A DNA stretch of 62,914 nt, taken from assembly GCA_964442285.1 (NCBI GenBank), contig CAYTZH010000029.1, forward strand, positions 1 through 62,914, given 5' to 3'. This stretch comes from CAYTZH01 sp964442285 (GTDB lineage Bacteria; Myxococcota_A; UBA9160; JAFDET01). A program made the position numbers and the translations under genes. Positions 44,222 to 52,380 of this stretch are shown piece after piece (positions within the stretch are counted from its first letter, which is position 1; every line of letters begins with the position of its first letter). The notes below the pieces were generated by a model. The model was not told the DNA's origin, did not search any database, and saw nothing but the letters and a program-made list of their open reading frames with translations.

Positions 44222-45538
44222 GTGCGGATCGGGATCGCGCACCTCGGCCTCGGGGCCTTTGCCCGCGCGCATCTTGCCGTCTACACACACGAAGTCCTCG
44301 CACGCGGGCACCTCGCCTGGGGAATCTGCGGGATCTCGATGCGGAGCCCCTCGGTTCGGGACGCCCTGGCGCCGCAAGGGGGTCTCTACACGCTCCTCGA
44401 ACAGGGCAGCGAGCCTCGCATCATCGGCTCGATCCTTCGCTGTCTGTTCGAGCCCGAGTCGCCGGAGGAGACCCGCAGCGTGCTGGCGAATCCCGCCGTC
44501 CACATCGTCACGTCGACCGTGACGGAGTCGGGTTACGAACCGGAGGGCCCTGCAGTTCGGCTGATCGTCGACGCCCTCGCCACGCGCCGCGCCGCGGGTG
44601 TCCCGCCCTTCACGGTGCTGTGTCTGGACAACCTCGCCGGGACGGGGGCGACGGTTCGCAGCCACGTGCTCCAGAACGCGCGGGCGCGAAGCACCCGGCT
44701 GGCCACGTGGATCGACGAACGTGTCTCGTTCCCCCGTTCGATGGTCGATCGGATGGTTCCCCGGACCACGCACCGCCACCGGAGGCAGGCCCGGGAGAAG
44801 CTCGGCGTGGTGGACGCGTGGCCCGTCGCATGCGAGCAATTCCGCCAGTGGGTGATCGAGGACGACTTTCCTGGCGGACGCCCCAATTGGGAGTCGGCCG
44901 GTGCCACGTTCGTGCAGGACACCGCGCCCTGGGAGGACGTGAAGCTTCGGGTCTTCAATGCCGGACATCTCGCGCTCGCGTGCCTCGGGATCCTTGCTGG
45001 ACACACCACCATGGCGAGCGCCGCCGCCGATCCGGTCCTGTTCCAGTGGGTCGCACGGCTGCTGCGCGAAGACGTCGCCCCGACACTCAGCGTACCGCAC
45101 GGACTCGACCTGGAACGCTACGTGGCCACGGCGCTCGAACGCTTCCAGAACGCGGCCCTCGGCTATCAGACGAGCCAGACCGCCAGCAACGGCGCCGCCA
45201 AGCTGCGCGCGCGCCTCCTTCCGACCGTCCTCGCGCGGCGCGGAAAGGGCGCGGAACGGCTGGCTCTGGTCTTCGCGGCGTGGATCCGGATCGCGACGGG
45301 CCCCGCCTCCACTCGGGTCGCCGATGCCCATGCCGAGCGGATTCGCGCTGCGGCGGCGAGCGGCCCCGAGGACGCAGGCAGCGTGGCGCGCCGTGTGCTG
45401 GCGATCCCCGCCTTGTTCGACGACCTTGGCTCCGCCCGGGGCTTCATGGACTGTGTGTCCGAGCTGGCCGATCTGCTGGCCGAGCAGGGGATCATGCCCG
45501 CGCTGAGGCGCACCGAGAAGCCGACACTCCGCACGTGA
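44222..45538 (+). CDS. Mannitol dehydrogenase-family polyol oxidoreductase
   Basis: 438 residues from a GTG. The N-terminal NAD-binding half begins RIGIAHLGLGAFARAHLAVY. VTSTVTESGY and SVRDALAPQGGLYTLLEQ are family blocks. The active-site signature Kxxx-N-xxH is in VKLRVFNAGHLALACLG (Lys, Asn, His). The family includes mannitol, arabinitol and mannonate/altronate dehydrogenases; the substrate is not decided by sequence. It is somewhat short compared with the 470-500 usual residues. It stands alone between an AhpD-like gene and a convergent thioesterase gene. Confidence 0.9.
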   Translation: MRIGIAHLGLGAFARAHLAVYTHEVLARGHLAWGICGISMRSPSVRDALAPQGGLYTLLEQGSEPRIIGSILRCLFEPESPEETRSVLANPAVHIVTSTVTESGYEPEGPAVRLIVDALATRRAAGVPPFTVLCLDNLAGTGATVRSHVLQNARARSTRLATWIDERVSFPRSMVDRMVPRTTHRHRRQAREKLGVVDAWPVACEQFRQWVIEDDFPGGRPNWESAGATFVQDTAPWEDVKLRVFNAGHLALACLGILAGHTTMASAAADPVLFQWVARLLREDVAPTLSVPHGLDLERYVATALERFQNAALGYQTSQTASNGAAKLRARLLPTVLARRGKGAERLALVFAAWIRIATGPASTRVADAHAERIRAAAASGPEDAGSVARRVLAIPALFDDLGSARGFMDCVSELADLLAEQGIMPALRRTEKPTLRT

Positions 45539-45557
45539 CCCTTTCGGACCGTCCCTC

Positions 45558-45983
45558 TCATCGAGCTGGCCGGATCACTTGCGTGGCACCGGCGCGGGCG
45601 ACCAGCCTCCCGGCCAGGTCGACCATCGTGACCTCGCAATAGGCGCTGCGTCTGCTGCGGGCGACGACCCGCGCCTCGATCTCGAGCGCCCCGTCTTGCA
45701 CGGAGCGCAAGAAGTGTACGTGCACCTCCGAGGTCGCGAACGTCTCGTCGTCCTCCAGCACGGTGAACACCGCACAGGCAAGCAGATGGTCTGCGAGAGC
45801 CGCGACATAGCCGCCGAAGAGCGAGCCCACCGCTGGGGTGAGGAAGTCACGCTCCACTGGCCAGGTCGTCCACACGCGACCGGCCTCCCATCCGGCGAGC
45901 ATGGGGAGCCGGAGAGCCGCCAGGTGGGGCGCGTCGTCGCGGTGCGCCACCAGGGCCTCGAGAATGTCAGCCCAGGCTCCCAA
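45558..45983 (-). CDS. PaaI-like hotdog thioesterase
   Basis: 141 residues from a TTG with GGAGGGGG upstream; frames further upstream are out of phase with a small membrane-protein gene. The fold pattern is a hotdog: VGSLFGGYVAALADHLLACA is the central helix with conserved Gly and Asp, and SEVHVHFLRSVQDGALEIEA and RVVARSRRSAYCEVTMVDLA are strands. It would hydrolyse an acyl-CoA. The start overlaps the small upstream gene by 17 bp. It is probably controlled by the divergent Rrf2 regulator. Confidence 0.78.
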   Translation of the reverse strand: MGAWADILEALVAHRDDAPHLAALRLPMLAGWEAGRVWTTWPVERDFLTPAVGSLFGGYVAALADHLLACAVFTVLEDDETFATSEVHVHFLRSVQDGALEIEARVVARSRRSAYCEVTMVDLAGRLVARAGATQVIRPAR

Positions 45984-46131
45984 AGTCCCCCTCCGCCCAG
46001 CGCGTGGCCACGAGGAGCGTCGCACCGAGCACGACGAACCCGGTCGCACGGGGCGTGCCCGTGTCGTCGACGTATCGAGCCACCAGCGTCGCCAGCACCA
46101 TGGCCAGGAGCCAAGTGAGCGGGCCGACCAC
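45967..46131 (-). CDS. Small two-helix membrane protein
   Basis: 54 residues from a GTG. It reads as two hydrophobic segments, VVGPLTWLLAMVLATLVARY and RATGFVVLGATLLVATRWAE, joined by VDDTGTP. It lies between the Rrf2 operator-like palindrome and the thioesterase start, in the place of the first gene of that transcript, and overlaps it by 17 bp. Support is the membrane-protein pattern and position only; no homologue is recognised. Confidence 0.5.
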   Translation of the reverse strand: MVGPLTWLLAMVLATLVARYVDDTGTPRATGFVVLGATLLVATRWAEGDFGSLG

Positions 46132-46142
46132 GCTGGCAATTC

Positions 46143-46165
46143 GATACTGTAACAGTTACGGTATC
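46143..46165. promoter_or_regulatory. Rrf2-type operator palindrome
   Basis: A 23-bp near-perfect dyad: GATAC, one base, GTAAC, A, GTTAC, one base, GTATC. It lies between the divergent Rrf2 gene and the small membrane-protein/thioesterase genes. Only the two spacer bases break the symmetry. This type of site is expected for a homodimeric Rrf2 repressor. Confidence 0.6.
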
Positions 46166-46221
46166 AGATATCCACGCGAACCCGTGGCCGCGGGAGACTC
46201 GGGTGCGGGGAGGAGGGAGCT

Positions 46222-46680
46222 GTGGCGCGTAGCACCCGCTTCGCGGTGGCGATTCACATCCTCGTCTCGCTGGGTCTTCGCGATGAGCGCCTGAGCTCGG
46301 AGGGCCTCGCCTGGAGCATCGACACCAACCCATCGATGGTGCGGCGCATCCTCGGCTCCTTGAAGAAGGCCGGGCTCGTGCATTCCCAGCCGGGCGCGGC
46401 CGGGGGGGCCGAACTGGCGGCCGATCCGGCCCGAATCACGCTGCTCGACGTCTTCCGAGCAGTCGCGCTCAGCCCCGCGAGCGGCGTGCACAGGGCCAAT
46501 CCGGAGTGCCCTCTTGGCGCGGTGATCGACGAGCCCCTGCGCGCCGTTCTCGACGAGGCGGCACGCGCGTCCGAGCAGGTTCTCGCCTCGAAGACGCTAC
46601 TCGAGGTCTCGGAAGCGGTCCGAAGGCAGATCGTGCGGCGGGCTCGCAAGAAGCCTGTGGCGGCCAGGACCGGACGGTGA
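46222..46680 (+). CDS. Rrf2-family transcriptional regulator
   Basis: 152 residues from a GTG after GGGAG. The Rrf2 winged helix has STRFAVAIHILVSLGLR, SSEGLAWSIDTNPSMVRRIL and GSLKKAGLVHSQPGAAGGAE. Only one Cys is present (NPECPLG), so it lacks the three-Cys iron-sulfur site of IscR and NsrR and is more like the YwnA branch. It probably binds the palindrome at 46143 and controls itself and the divergent genes. Confidence 0.9.
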   Translation: MARSTRFAVAIHILVSLGLRDERLSSEGLAWSIDTNPSMVRRILGSLKKAGLVHSQPGAAGGAELAADPARITLLDVFRAVALSPASGVHRANPECPLGAVIDEPLRAVLDEAARASEQVLASKTLLEVSEAVRRQIVRRARKKPVAARTGR

Positions 46681-46917
46681 ACGCTGGCCCCCGAGCCTCG
46701 ACTGCGAGCGAAGCTGGTGGCCCACCGGTACCGCGCTCGCCTCGCGGACACGCTCACCACTTCGCCCGAGTCGGACGACTGCGCTTGGCACTCTGGGGAA
46801 TGCGCGGATCCGACGCCCGACCCGGACTCGGGGTTTCACGTCAGGCGCACCGAGCGAAGAGGACGGGACGATCTCTCCGGCAGGGGAAGCCCTCGGGGAT
46901 CGGGTAGAGTCCGCTTC

Positions 46918-47901
46918 GTGAGAAGGCTCGCCATCGCGCTCGGCATCCTCGCGGGCCTGGTCGCCGTCACCTTCTTCGCCCTGCGCACGCCGGACACCGA
47001 CCCCGTGGCCATGCGCGCGAAGTACGGCGGACCCGACTCCCGATTCACGCAGGCGGCAAATGGCCTGGCGGGCGTCCACTACCGCGATCAGGGGTGCCGC
47101 GAGTGCGCGGCGATCCTCCTCGTGCACGGATCGAACGCCTCCCTCCACACCTGGGAGCCCCTGGTCGCAAGGCTGCAGGACCGCTACCGGCTGATCTCCT
47201 ACGACCAGCCCGGCCATGGGCTCACCGGCCCCCACCCGCGCGATGACTACACCGCGCGGGGGCTGTTCGAGGCGATCGCCGCCGTCGTCGACGCCACGGG
47301 CGTCGAGCGCCTGACCATCGCCGGCAGCTCGATGGGTGGCTGGCTCGCGTGGCGCTACGCGCTGGCGAGACCCCAGGGCCTGCGCAGCCTGATCCTGCTC
47401 AACGCCTCGGGAGCCCCGCCGCCGCCCGAGGCGGAAGCGACCAGGCCCTATCTGGGCGCGTGGATCCTGCGTAGCGCCGTGGGCAGGGCCCTGGCGCAGC
47501 ACATCACGCCGAGATCCCTGTTCGAACGGTCGCTGCAGGATGGCACGGCCGACGACGCCTTCGTGACCGAAGCGATGGTGGACCGCTACTGGGAGCTGAT
47601 GCGCCACCCCGGCAATCGACGAGCGGCCGGCTTGCGGGCGATCGCAGACCGGGAGCCGCAGCTCGGAGAACGCCTCGGCGAGATCGACCTCCCAACCCTC
47701 ATCCTGTGGGGCGACGAGGACCGCGTGACGCCGGGCTGGGCTGCCCGGGTCTTCGACGAGCGCATCCCGGACTCGCACCTGGTGGTCTTCGAGGACGTCG
47801 GCCACATCACGATGGAGGAGGCCCCGGAGCGCACCGCGGCTGCGATCCACACGTTCCTGGGGTTGCTCGAGAGCCCTTCGGCCGGCCCTACGGACCGGTG
47901 A
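46918..47901 (+). CDS. Alpha/beta hydrolase with N-terminal membrane anchor
   Basis: 327 residues from the GTG encoding RRLAIALGILAGLVAVTFFA, a signal-anchor; upstream in-frame sequence is low-quality and was not used. LLVHGSNASLHTWEPLVARL holds the oxyanion region. The nucleophile elbow is AGSSMGGW (Ser138). TLILWGDEDRVTPGWAARVF has the acid residue, and EDVGHITMEEAPE has the catalytic His. It probably acts on an ester at the outer face of the inner membrane. Substrate unknown. Its end overlaps the convergent lipoprotein gene by 14 bp. Confidence 0.88.
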   Translation: MRRLAIALGILAGLVAVTFFALRTPDTDPVAMRAKYGGPDSRFTQAANGLAGVHYRDQGCRECAAILLVHGSNASLHTWEPLVARLQDRYRLISYDQPGHGLTGPHPRDDYTARGLFEAIAAVVDATGVERLTIAGSSMGGWLAWRYALARPQGLRSLILLNASGAPPPPEAEATRPYLGAWILRSAVGRALAQHITPRSLFERSLQDGTADDAFVTEAMVDRYWELMRHPGNRRAAGLRAIADREPQLGERLGEIDLPTLILWGDEDRVTPGWAARVFDERIPDSHLVVFEDVGHITMEEAPERTAAAIHTFLGLLESPSAGPTDR

Positions 47902-50197
47902 AGAGCGCCTGCCAGAGTGCCGCGATCGACTCCCAGATCGCCGCGAGGATCTGCTGGGCCTCCTGGGCCGCGCCGGCGGGCGCGGTGGCCGCGCGCACGT
48001 CCCGGCTCTCGTCGTCGACGTCCGCGAAGTCCAGGGTGAGGGAGTACTCGCCGTCCGAGACCTCGTAGCGGGTGTCGAGGAAGTCGGTCCGGACGAAGGG
48101 ATTGTCGTAGCGGGGGTAGCCGCCGAGGGGCTGGACGGCGCCGGCCACCGTGAGGTCCGCCTCCCAGCCGAAGGTGACGGTGCCCTGGCTCGGCGACTCG
48201 AAGACCACCTCGACGGGTCCGGTGCCCACGTCCGGGTAGGTCACGAGCGACGCGTCGAAGGCCGCCCGGAAGGCGTCGAAGCCGCCGGGCCACTGGTCGA
48301 GGTTGCCGAGCTCCACGATCCAGACGTTGTCGGCCCCGCCCTCGGCCACCAGGTCGAAGTCGAGACCGCCGTTCTGGAACACCTCGGGCTGGCCACCCCG
48401 CCAGTCCACCGGGCGACGGGAGAAGAGGGCCACGTAGGCGTTGCCGCGCTTGCCGAAGGTCCAGTGGCCGTCGCGCACCACCTCGTCGAAGTGGGCCACG
48501 GGGAAGTAGGCATGGGTCTCGTCGACGTAGTCGAAGCCGAAGACCGGGCTGGGCGGGTAGGCTGGCTGGTAGATGGAGATGTTGACGTTCTCGAACTGCG
48601 CGCTGCGGGGATGGCTGGCGTCGCCGGTCCAGCGGCCACCGCTCGCACCGGCGCCGGACTCGTCCTGCCGTTGCCAGTTCCACTGCGCCGGTTGCGGGTC
48701 GAGCTCCTCCGGCCGATAGGTCGGGTGGGTCACGAAGACGAGCGCGTTCTCGTCGAGGGTCGCCTGCCAGATGTGGGTCTGCGAGCCGCGCACGCCCTTC
48801 CGGTAGTCCTGGGCGGTGGACAGCATGTAGTCCGCGTTCCGGTAGGTGTAGGTGTTGACCTCCTTCAGCAGGGCGAAGTTGGCCTGGCGCCAGAGGCTGG
48901 AGAGCAGGATGTAGGCGTTCTGGACGGACCCATCGAAGTCGTTGGGGTCCCAGACCAGGTTGGCGAGGTCGGCGAAGTCGGCGAACTGGGAGTCGAAGAG
49001 GCCGTACTGGAAGCCGACCTGGAAGGTCAGCCCGATGTGGCTCCACACGGTCAGCGCGTTCGTGCCCCACCAATAGGGAAGGTACTTCTCGTCGCACCAG
49101 TCCCAGCCCAGCGGCGCGCCCGGCGCGCAGGTGGGGGCGTTCGGGGGAGGCATCTCCTCGAGCGGCAGGTTCATGCGCTCGCGGTCGATCATCGGCCCGT
49201 CGTAGCGCGCGATGCGCCGGATCACCTCGGGGAGGCGATAGCGGGTGGCCTGGGCCAGCACCGCGACCGTGGCGCCGCCCCGGCCCGGATACGGCAGAGG
49301 CGTGTCCTCGAAGAGGAACTTGGAGGGCTCGAAGGTGTCCTCGGTCGTCGCCGAGGCCTTGTCCTTGATGTAGGAACGTCCGTGGGTGGCGCCGAAGGTG
49401 CCCTGGTGGAGGTGGAGCGCGATGTCGAGCAGGACGAGGTCCAGCACCATGGACGCCCGGCGGACCAGGTCCGGCTCCTCGGCCCACTCGATGAACACCA
49501 GCAGGGGACGGATGTCGAGGTTGTAGTAGACGTTCGAGTGCCACTCGGCAAAGCCCACCTGGGCTCGTTCCCGCAGCCAGTCGCGGATGAACTCGCGCGC
49601 GCGATCCTGGTGCCAGGCGCCGGTCTGGCCGGTCACGCTGAATACCTGGTCCGGGTAGCGCTGACCGATCAGGTACTCGCAGACCTTGAAGATGAGGATG
49701 TGGTTCTCGGTCCAGTACCACATGGCGTCGACGACGGGCTCTCCGTTGAACGTCCGTACCGGCGTCGGGTCCGTGTACCAGTACTTGAAGTCGAAGAGCG
49801 CCTGCTCGGTGGCGGCCCACAACGCCTCGCTCGCGGCGGGGTGGCCCCGGAAGCCGTAGAGCAGGTTGATCAGGCGCAGGGCGTCGAAGTCGCTCGTGTC
49901 CCTCAGGCGCCACATCTTCTCGAAGATCGCGTCCCAGGCATCGTCGGGGATCGCGCCGGCAGGCACGCTGTACGCCCCGTCGCGCCGGTCGCGCTCGAGG
50001 TGCCCCGTGACGTTGCCGATCGAGCCCGGATTCAGGGGCGTCTCGGTGGCGAAGAGCAGCCAGTCGAACTGCCGCGACCACATCCAGGAGGGGTGGGCGA
50101 AGCCGTCCACGGAGGGGAGGCAGCCGCTCCACGGGGCGAGGAGCAGGCCCGCAACCAGCAGCAGGCAGAGACGACGAGGGCGAGCGGTCCGACGCAT
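47888..50197 (-). CDS. Large lipoprotein, putative carbohydrate-active alpha/beta protein of unknown family
   Basis: 769 residues with a lipobox at LAPWSGC. The first two thirds are helical with many aromatic residues, conserved-looking His-Asn and Tyr patterns (AMWYWTENHILIFKVCEYLI, AEWHSNVYYNLDIRPLLVFI, NLVWDPNDFDGSVQNAYILL). The last third is beta-like (FGFDYVDETHAYFPVAHFDE, NAYVALFSRRPVDWRGGQPE). An (alpha/alpha)6 toroid followed by a beta-sandwich is the layout of many polysaccharide lyases and heparinase-type enzymes, and WTENH followed by WHSNVYYN fits a lyase-type cleft. No family is certain. Divergent from zwf. Confidence 0.75.
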   Translation of the reverse strand: MRRTARPRRLCLLLVAGLLLAPWSGCLPSVDGFAHPSWMWSRQFDWLLFATETPLNPGSIGNVTGHLERDRRDGAYSVPAGAIPDDAWDAIFEKMWRLRDTSDFDALRLINLLYGFRGHPAASEALWAATEQALFDFKYWYTDPTPVRTFNGEPVVDAMWYWTENHILIFKVCEYLIGQRYPDQVFSVTGQTGAWHQDRAREFIRDWLRERAQVGFAEWHSNVYYNLDIRPLLVFIEWAEEPDLVRRASMVLDLVLLDIALHLHQGTFGATHGRSYIKDKASATTEDTFEPSKFLFEDTPLPYPGRGGATVAVLAQATRYRLPEVIRRIARYDGPMIDRERMNLPLEEMPPPNAPTCAPGAPLGWDWCDEKYLPYWWGTNALTVWSHIGLTFQVGFQYGLFDSQFADFADLANLVWDPNDFDGSVQNAYILLSSLWRQANFALLKEVNTYTYRNADYMLSTAQDYRKGVRGSQTHIWQATLDENALVFVTHPTYRPEELDPQPAQWNWQRQDESGAGASGGRWTGDASHPRSAQFENVNISIYQPAYPPSPVFGFDYVDETHAYFPVAHFDEVVRDGHWTFGKRGNAYVALFSRRPVDWRGGQPEVFQNGGLDFDLVAEGGADNVWIVELGNLDQWPGGFDAFRAAFDASLVTYPDVGTGPVEVVFESPSQGTVTFGWEADLTVAGAVQPLGGYPRYDNPFVRTDFLDTRYEVSDGEYSLTLDFADVDDESRDVRAATAPAGAAQEAQQILAAIWESIAALWQALFTGP

Positions 50198-50423
50198 GGG
50201 CGCAGGGTATCAGAAGACGCGCGGGGGCGGTCGCTGCCGGACGACCGGCAACGCCTGCGCTACGGGGCCGCGGGTGCTCAGACGAAGTTCGCCAGCCTTT
50301 CGACCGGAGGCCTGCCGGACCGCGGAGGCGACGCGCCGAACCCCCGATCGCCCCGGGCGCACCGTTGGCGTAGAGTCCCGGCGTGCGCGGGGCCCCTCTC
50401 CCCCGGCCCGAGGACGGAGCGTC

Positions 50424-51887
50424 TTGCCGAAGATCCCGGAAGGGGTGGGACCGAAGCGACGCCAGGTGGTGGTGCTGTTCGGCGCCACCGGCGACCTCTG
50501 CCAGCGCAAGCTGCTGCCGGGGCTCTACCATCTGGTGAGCTCCGGGTTCATCCCGGACTGCCGCATCATCGGCGTCTCCCTCGACGAGATCGACGCCGAC
50601 GAGTTCCGCACCCTGGCCCGCAAGGCCTTGGACGAGCACGCCTCGCGCGAGTTCTCGCCGGTCGAATGGGAGGCCTTCGCGGCGCGCCTCGAGTACCTCC
50701 CGATGGCGCGCGGGCCCGGCGCGCTGAATCACGCCGTCGAGGCCGCCGAGCAGGCGCTCGGCCACGCCTGCGACCTGCTGCACTACCTGAGCGTGCCGCC
50801 CGGCGCCGCGCTCTCGGCCGTGCAGCTGCTGGGGGAGGCGGGGCTGGTCGAGGGATCCCGGATCGTGATGGAGAAGCCCTTCGGCGTAGACCTCGAGAGC
50901 GCCCGGGTGCTGAACAGCCGGCTCCACGAGGTCTTCGCCGAGGACCAGATCTTCCGGATCGACCACTTCCTGGGCAAGGAGCCGGCCCAGAACATCCTGG
51001 CCTTCCGCTTCGCCAACGGCCTCTTCGAGCCGATCTGGAACCGCAACTTCATCGACCACGTCCAGATCGACGTCCCCGAGACCCTGGGCCTGGCCACCCG
51101 GGCGGCGTTCTACGAGGCCACCGGCGCCTTCCGGGACATGGTGGTCACCCACCTGTTCCAGATCCTCGCCTTCACGGCCATGGAGCCGCCCACGGAGCTC
51201 GCCCCGGGCCCGATCAGCGAGGAGAAGAACAAGGTCTTCCGGAGCATGCTGCCGATCCAGCCCAGCGACGTGGTGCGGGGCCAGTACCAGGGGTACCGCG
51301 ACGAGCCCGGCGTCGATCCCGAGTCGGAGACCGAGACCTTCGTCGCCCTGCGCTGCTGGATCGACAACTGGCGCTGGGCCGACGTGCCCTTCTTCCTGCG
51401 CACCGGCAAGCGCCTGGCCGAGGGCCAGCGGATCATCTCGATCGCCTTCCGGGAGCCGCCCAAGAGCATGTTCCCCGCGAACTCGGGAGTGGGGGCCCAC
51501 GGACCGGACCACCTGACCTTCGACCTGGCGGACGTGTCCAAGATGTCGCTCTCGTTCTACGGCAAGCGTCCCGGCCCGGGCATGCGCCTGGACAAGCTGA
51601 GCCTCCAGTTCGCCATGCACGACACCGGCCTGAGCGGCGAGGTGCTCGAAGCCTACGAACGCCTCATCCTGGACGCCATGCGCGGCGACCGCACCCTGTT
51701 CACCACGGCCGACGGCATCGAGCGCCTCTGGGAGGTCGCCACACCTCTGATCGAGGCGCCCCCGATCGTGCGGCCCTACGCCCAGGGCTCCTGGGGACCC
51801 AACGCGATCCACCAGCTCGTGGCGCCCCGCGCCTGGCGGCTCCCGTTCGAGCGCACCTGGCGCGATCCCAACAGCCTCGGCGCCTGA
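50424..51887 (+). CDS. zwf: Glucose-6-phosphate dehydrogenase
   Basis: 487 residues from a TTG with GGAG 6 nt upstream. It oxidises glucose-6-phosphate with NADP, the entry to the oxidative pentose phosphate pathway. VVLFGATGDLCQRKLLPGLY is the NADP-binding start, IVMEKPFGVDLESARVLN and QIFRIDHFLGKEPAQNILAF form the active site with the RIDHFLGKE signature, and VPFFLRTGKRLAE is conserved. The ending PYAQGSWGPNAIHQLV is typical. No 6-phosphogluconolactonase or gnd gene follows. Confidence 0.97.
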   Translation: MPKIPEGVGPKRRQVVVLFGATGDLCQRKLLPGLYHLVSSGFIPDCRIIGVSLDEIDADEFRTLARKALDEHASREFSPVEWEAFAARLEYLPMARGPGALNHAVEAAEQALGHACDLLHYLSVPPGAALSAVQLLGEAGLVEGSRIVMEKPFGVDLESARVLNSRLHEVFAEDQIFRIDHFLGKEPAQNILAFRFANGLFEPIWNRNFIDHVQIDVPETLGLATRAAFYEATGAFRDMVVTHLFQILAFTAMEPPTELAPGPISEEKNKVFRSMLPIQPSDVVRGQYQGYRDEPGVDPESETETFVALRCWIDNWRWADVPFFLRTGKRLAEGQRIISIAFREPPKSMFPANSGVGAHGPDHLTFDLADVSKMSLSFYGKRPGPGMRLDKLSLQFAMHDTGLSGEVLEAYERLILDAMRGDRTLFTTADGIERLWEVATPLIEAPPIVRPYAQGSWGPNAIHQLVAPRAWRLPFERTWRDPNSLGA

Positions 51888-51929
51888 GCGCGCACCGGCC
51901 GCCTGCGCCAGGCCTGCCCGGCCCTCCCG

Positions 51930-52352
51930 GTGGCCATCGTCTCGGCCGCCGAGGATCCCGCCCAGATGCGCGGGGCCCTGGAGGAGGGGGCGTCGGGCTT
52001 CATCCCCAAGGCGCTGGGCCGCGCGGCCCTGCTGGCAGCCGTCCGGCTCGTCCTCGCCGGGGGCGTATTCGTTCCCGAGGCGGCCCTCCCGACCGACGCC
52101 CAGGCCGGGGCCGCCGTGCGCCGGCGCGACCGGGCCGAGGGCCTCACCGAGCGCCAGCGCGACGTGCTCGCCCTGATGGCCAAGGGGCTCACCCACCGGG
52201 AGATCGGCGGCGTCCTCGGCATCGCCGAGAACACGGTGAAGGTCCACGTGAAGGCCATTCTCGAGGCGCTCGAGGCCACCAATCGCACCGAGGCCGCGGT
52301 GCTCGCCCGGGAGCTCGAGCTCCGCGCCCCGGGCGAGGAGTCGGCCCCCTGA
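51930..52352 (+). CDS. Truncated LuxR/NarL-type response regulator
   Basis: 140 residues from a GTG. The frame is the same as zwf and continues from its stop as RLRQACPALPVAIVSAAED. That is the middle of a receiver domain, so about 75 N-terminal residues including the phospho-acceptor Asp are missing. The conserved Ser of beta-4 (IVSAAED) and Lys of beta-5 (GFIPKAL) remain. The LuxR helix-turn-helix is complete: LTERQRDVLALMAKGLTHRE and AENTVKVHVKAILEALEATN. It may be a remnant after a deletion or a working short regulator; a fusion by readthrough from zwf is possible but unlikely. Confidence 0.75.
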   Translation: MAIVSAAEDPAQMRGALEEGASGFIPKALGRAALLAAVRLVLAGGVFVPEAALPTDAQAGAAVRRRDRAEGLTERQRDVLALMAKGLTHREIGGVLGIAENTVKVHVKAILEALEATNRTEAAVLARELELRAPGEESAP

Positions 52353-52380
52353 GGCCGAGTTGGCGTATGCTGGGAGCGCC

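Noticed and set aside
46681..46917. Extended N-terminus of the alpha/beta hydrolase
   Set aside because: The in-frame upstream segment is Arg/Asp-rich without conservation. The GTG at 46918 starts exactly at the signal-anchor.
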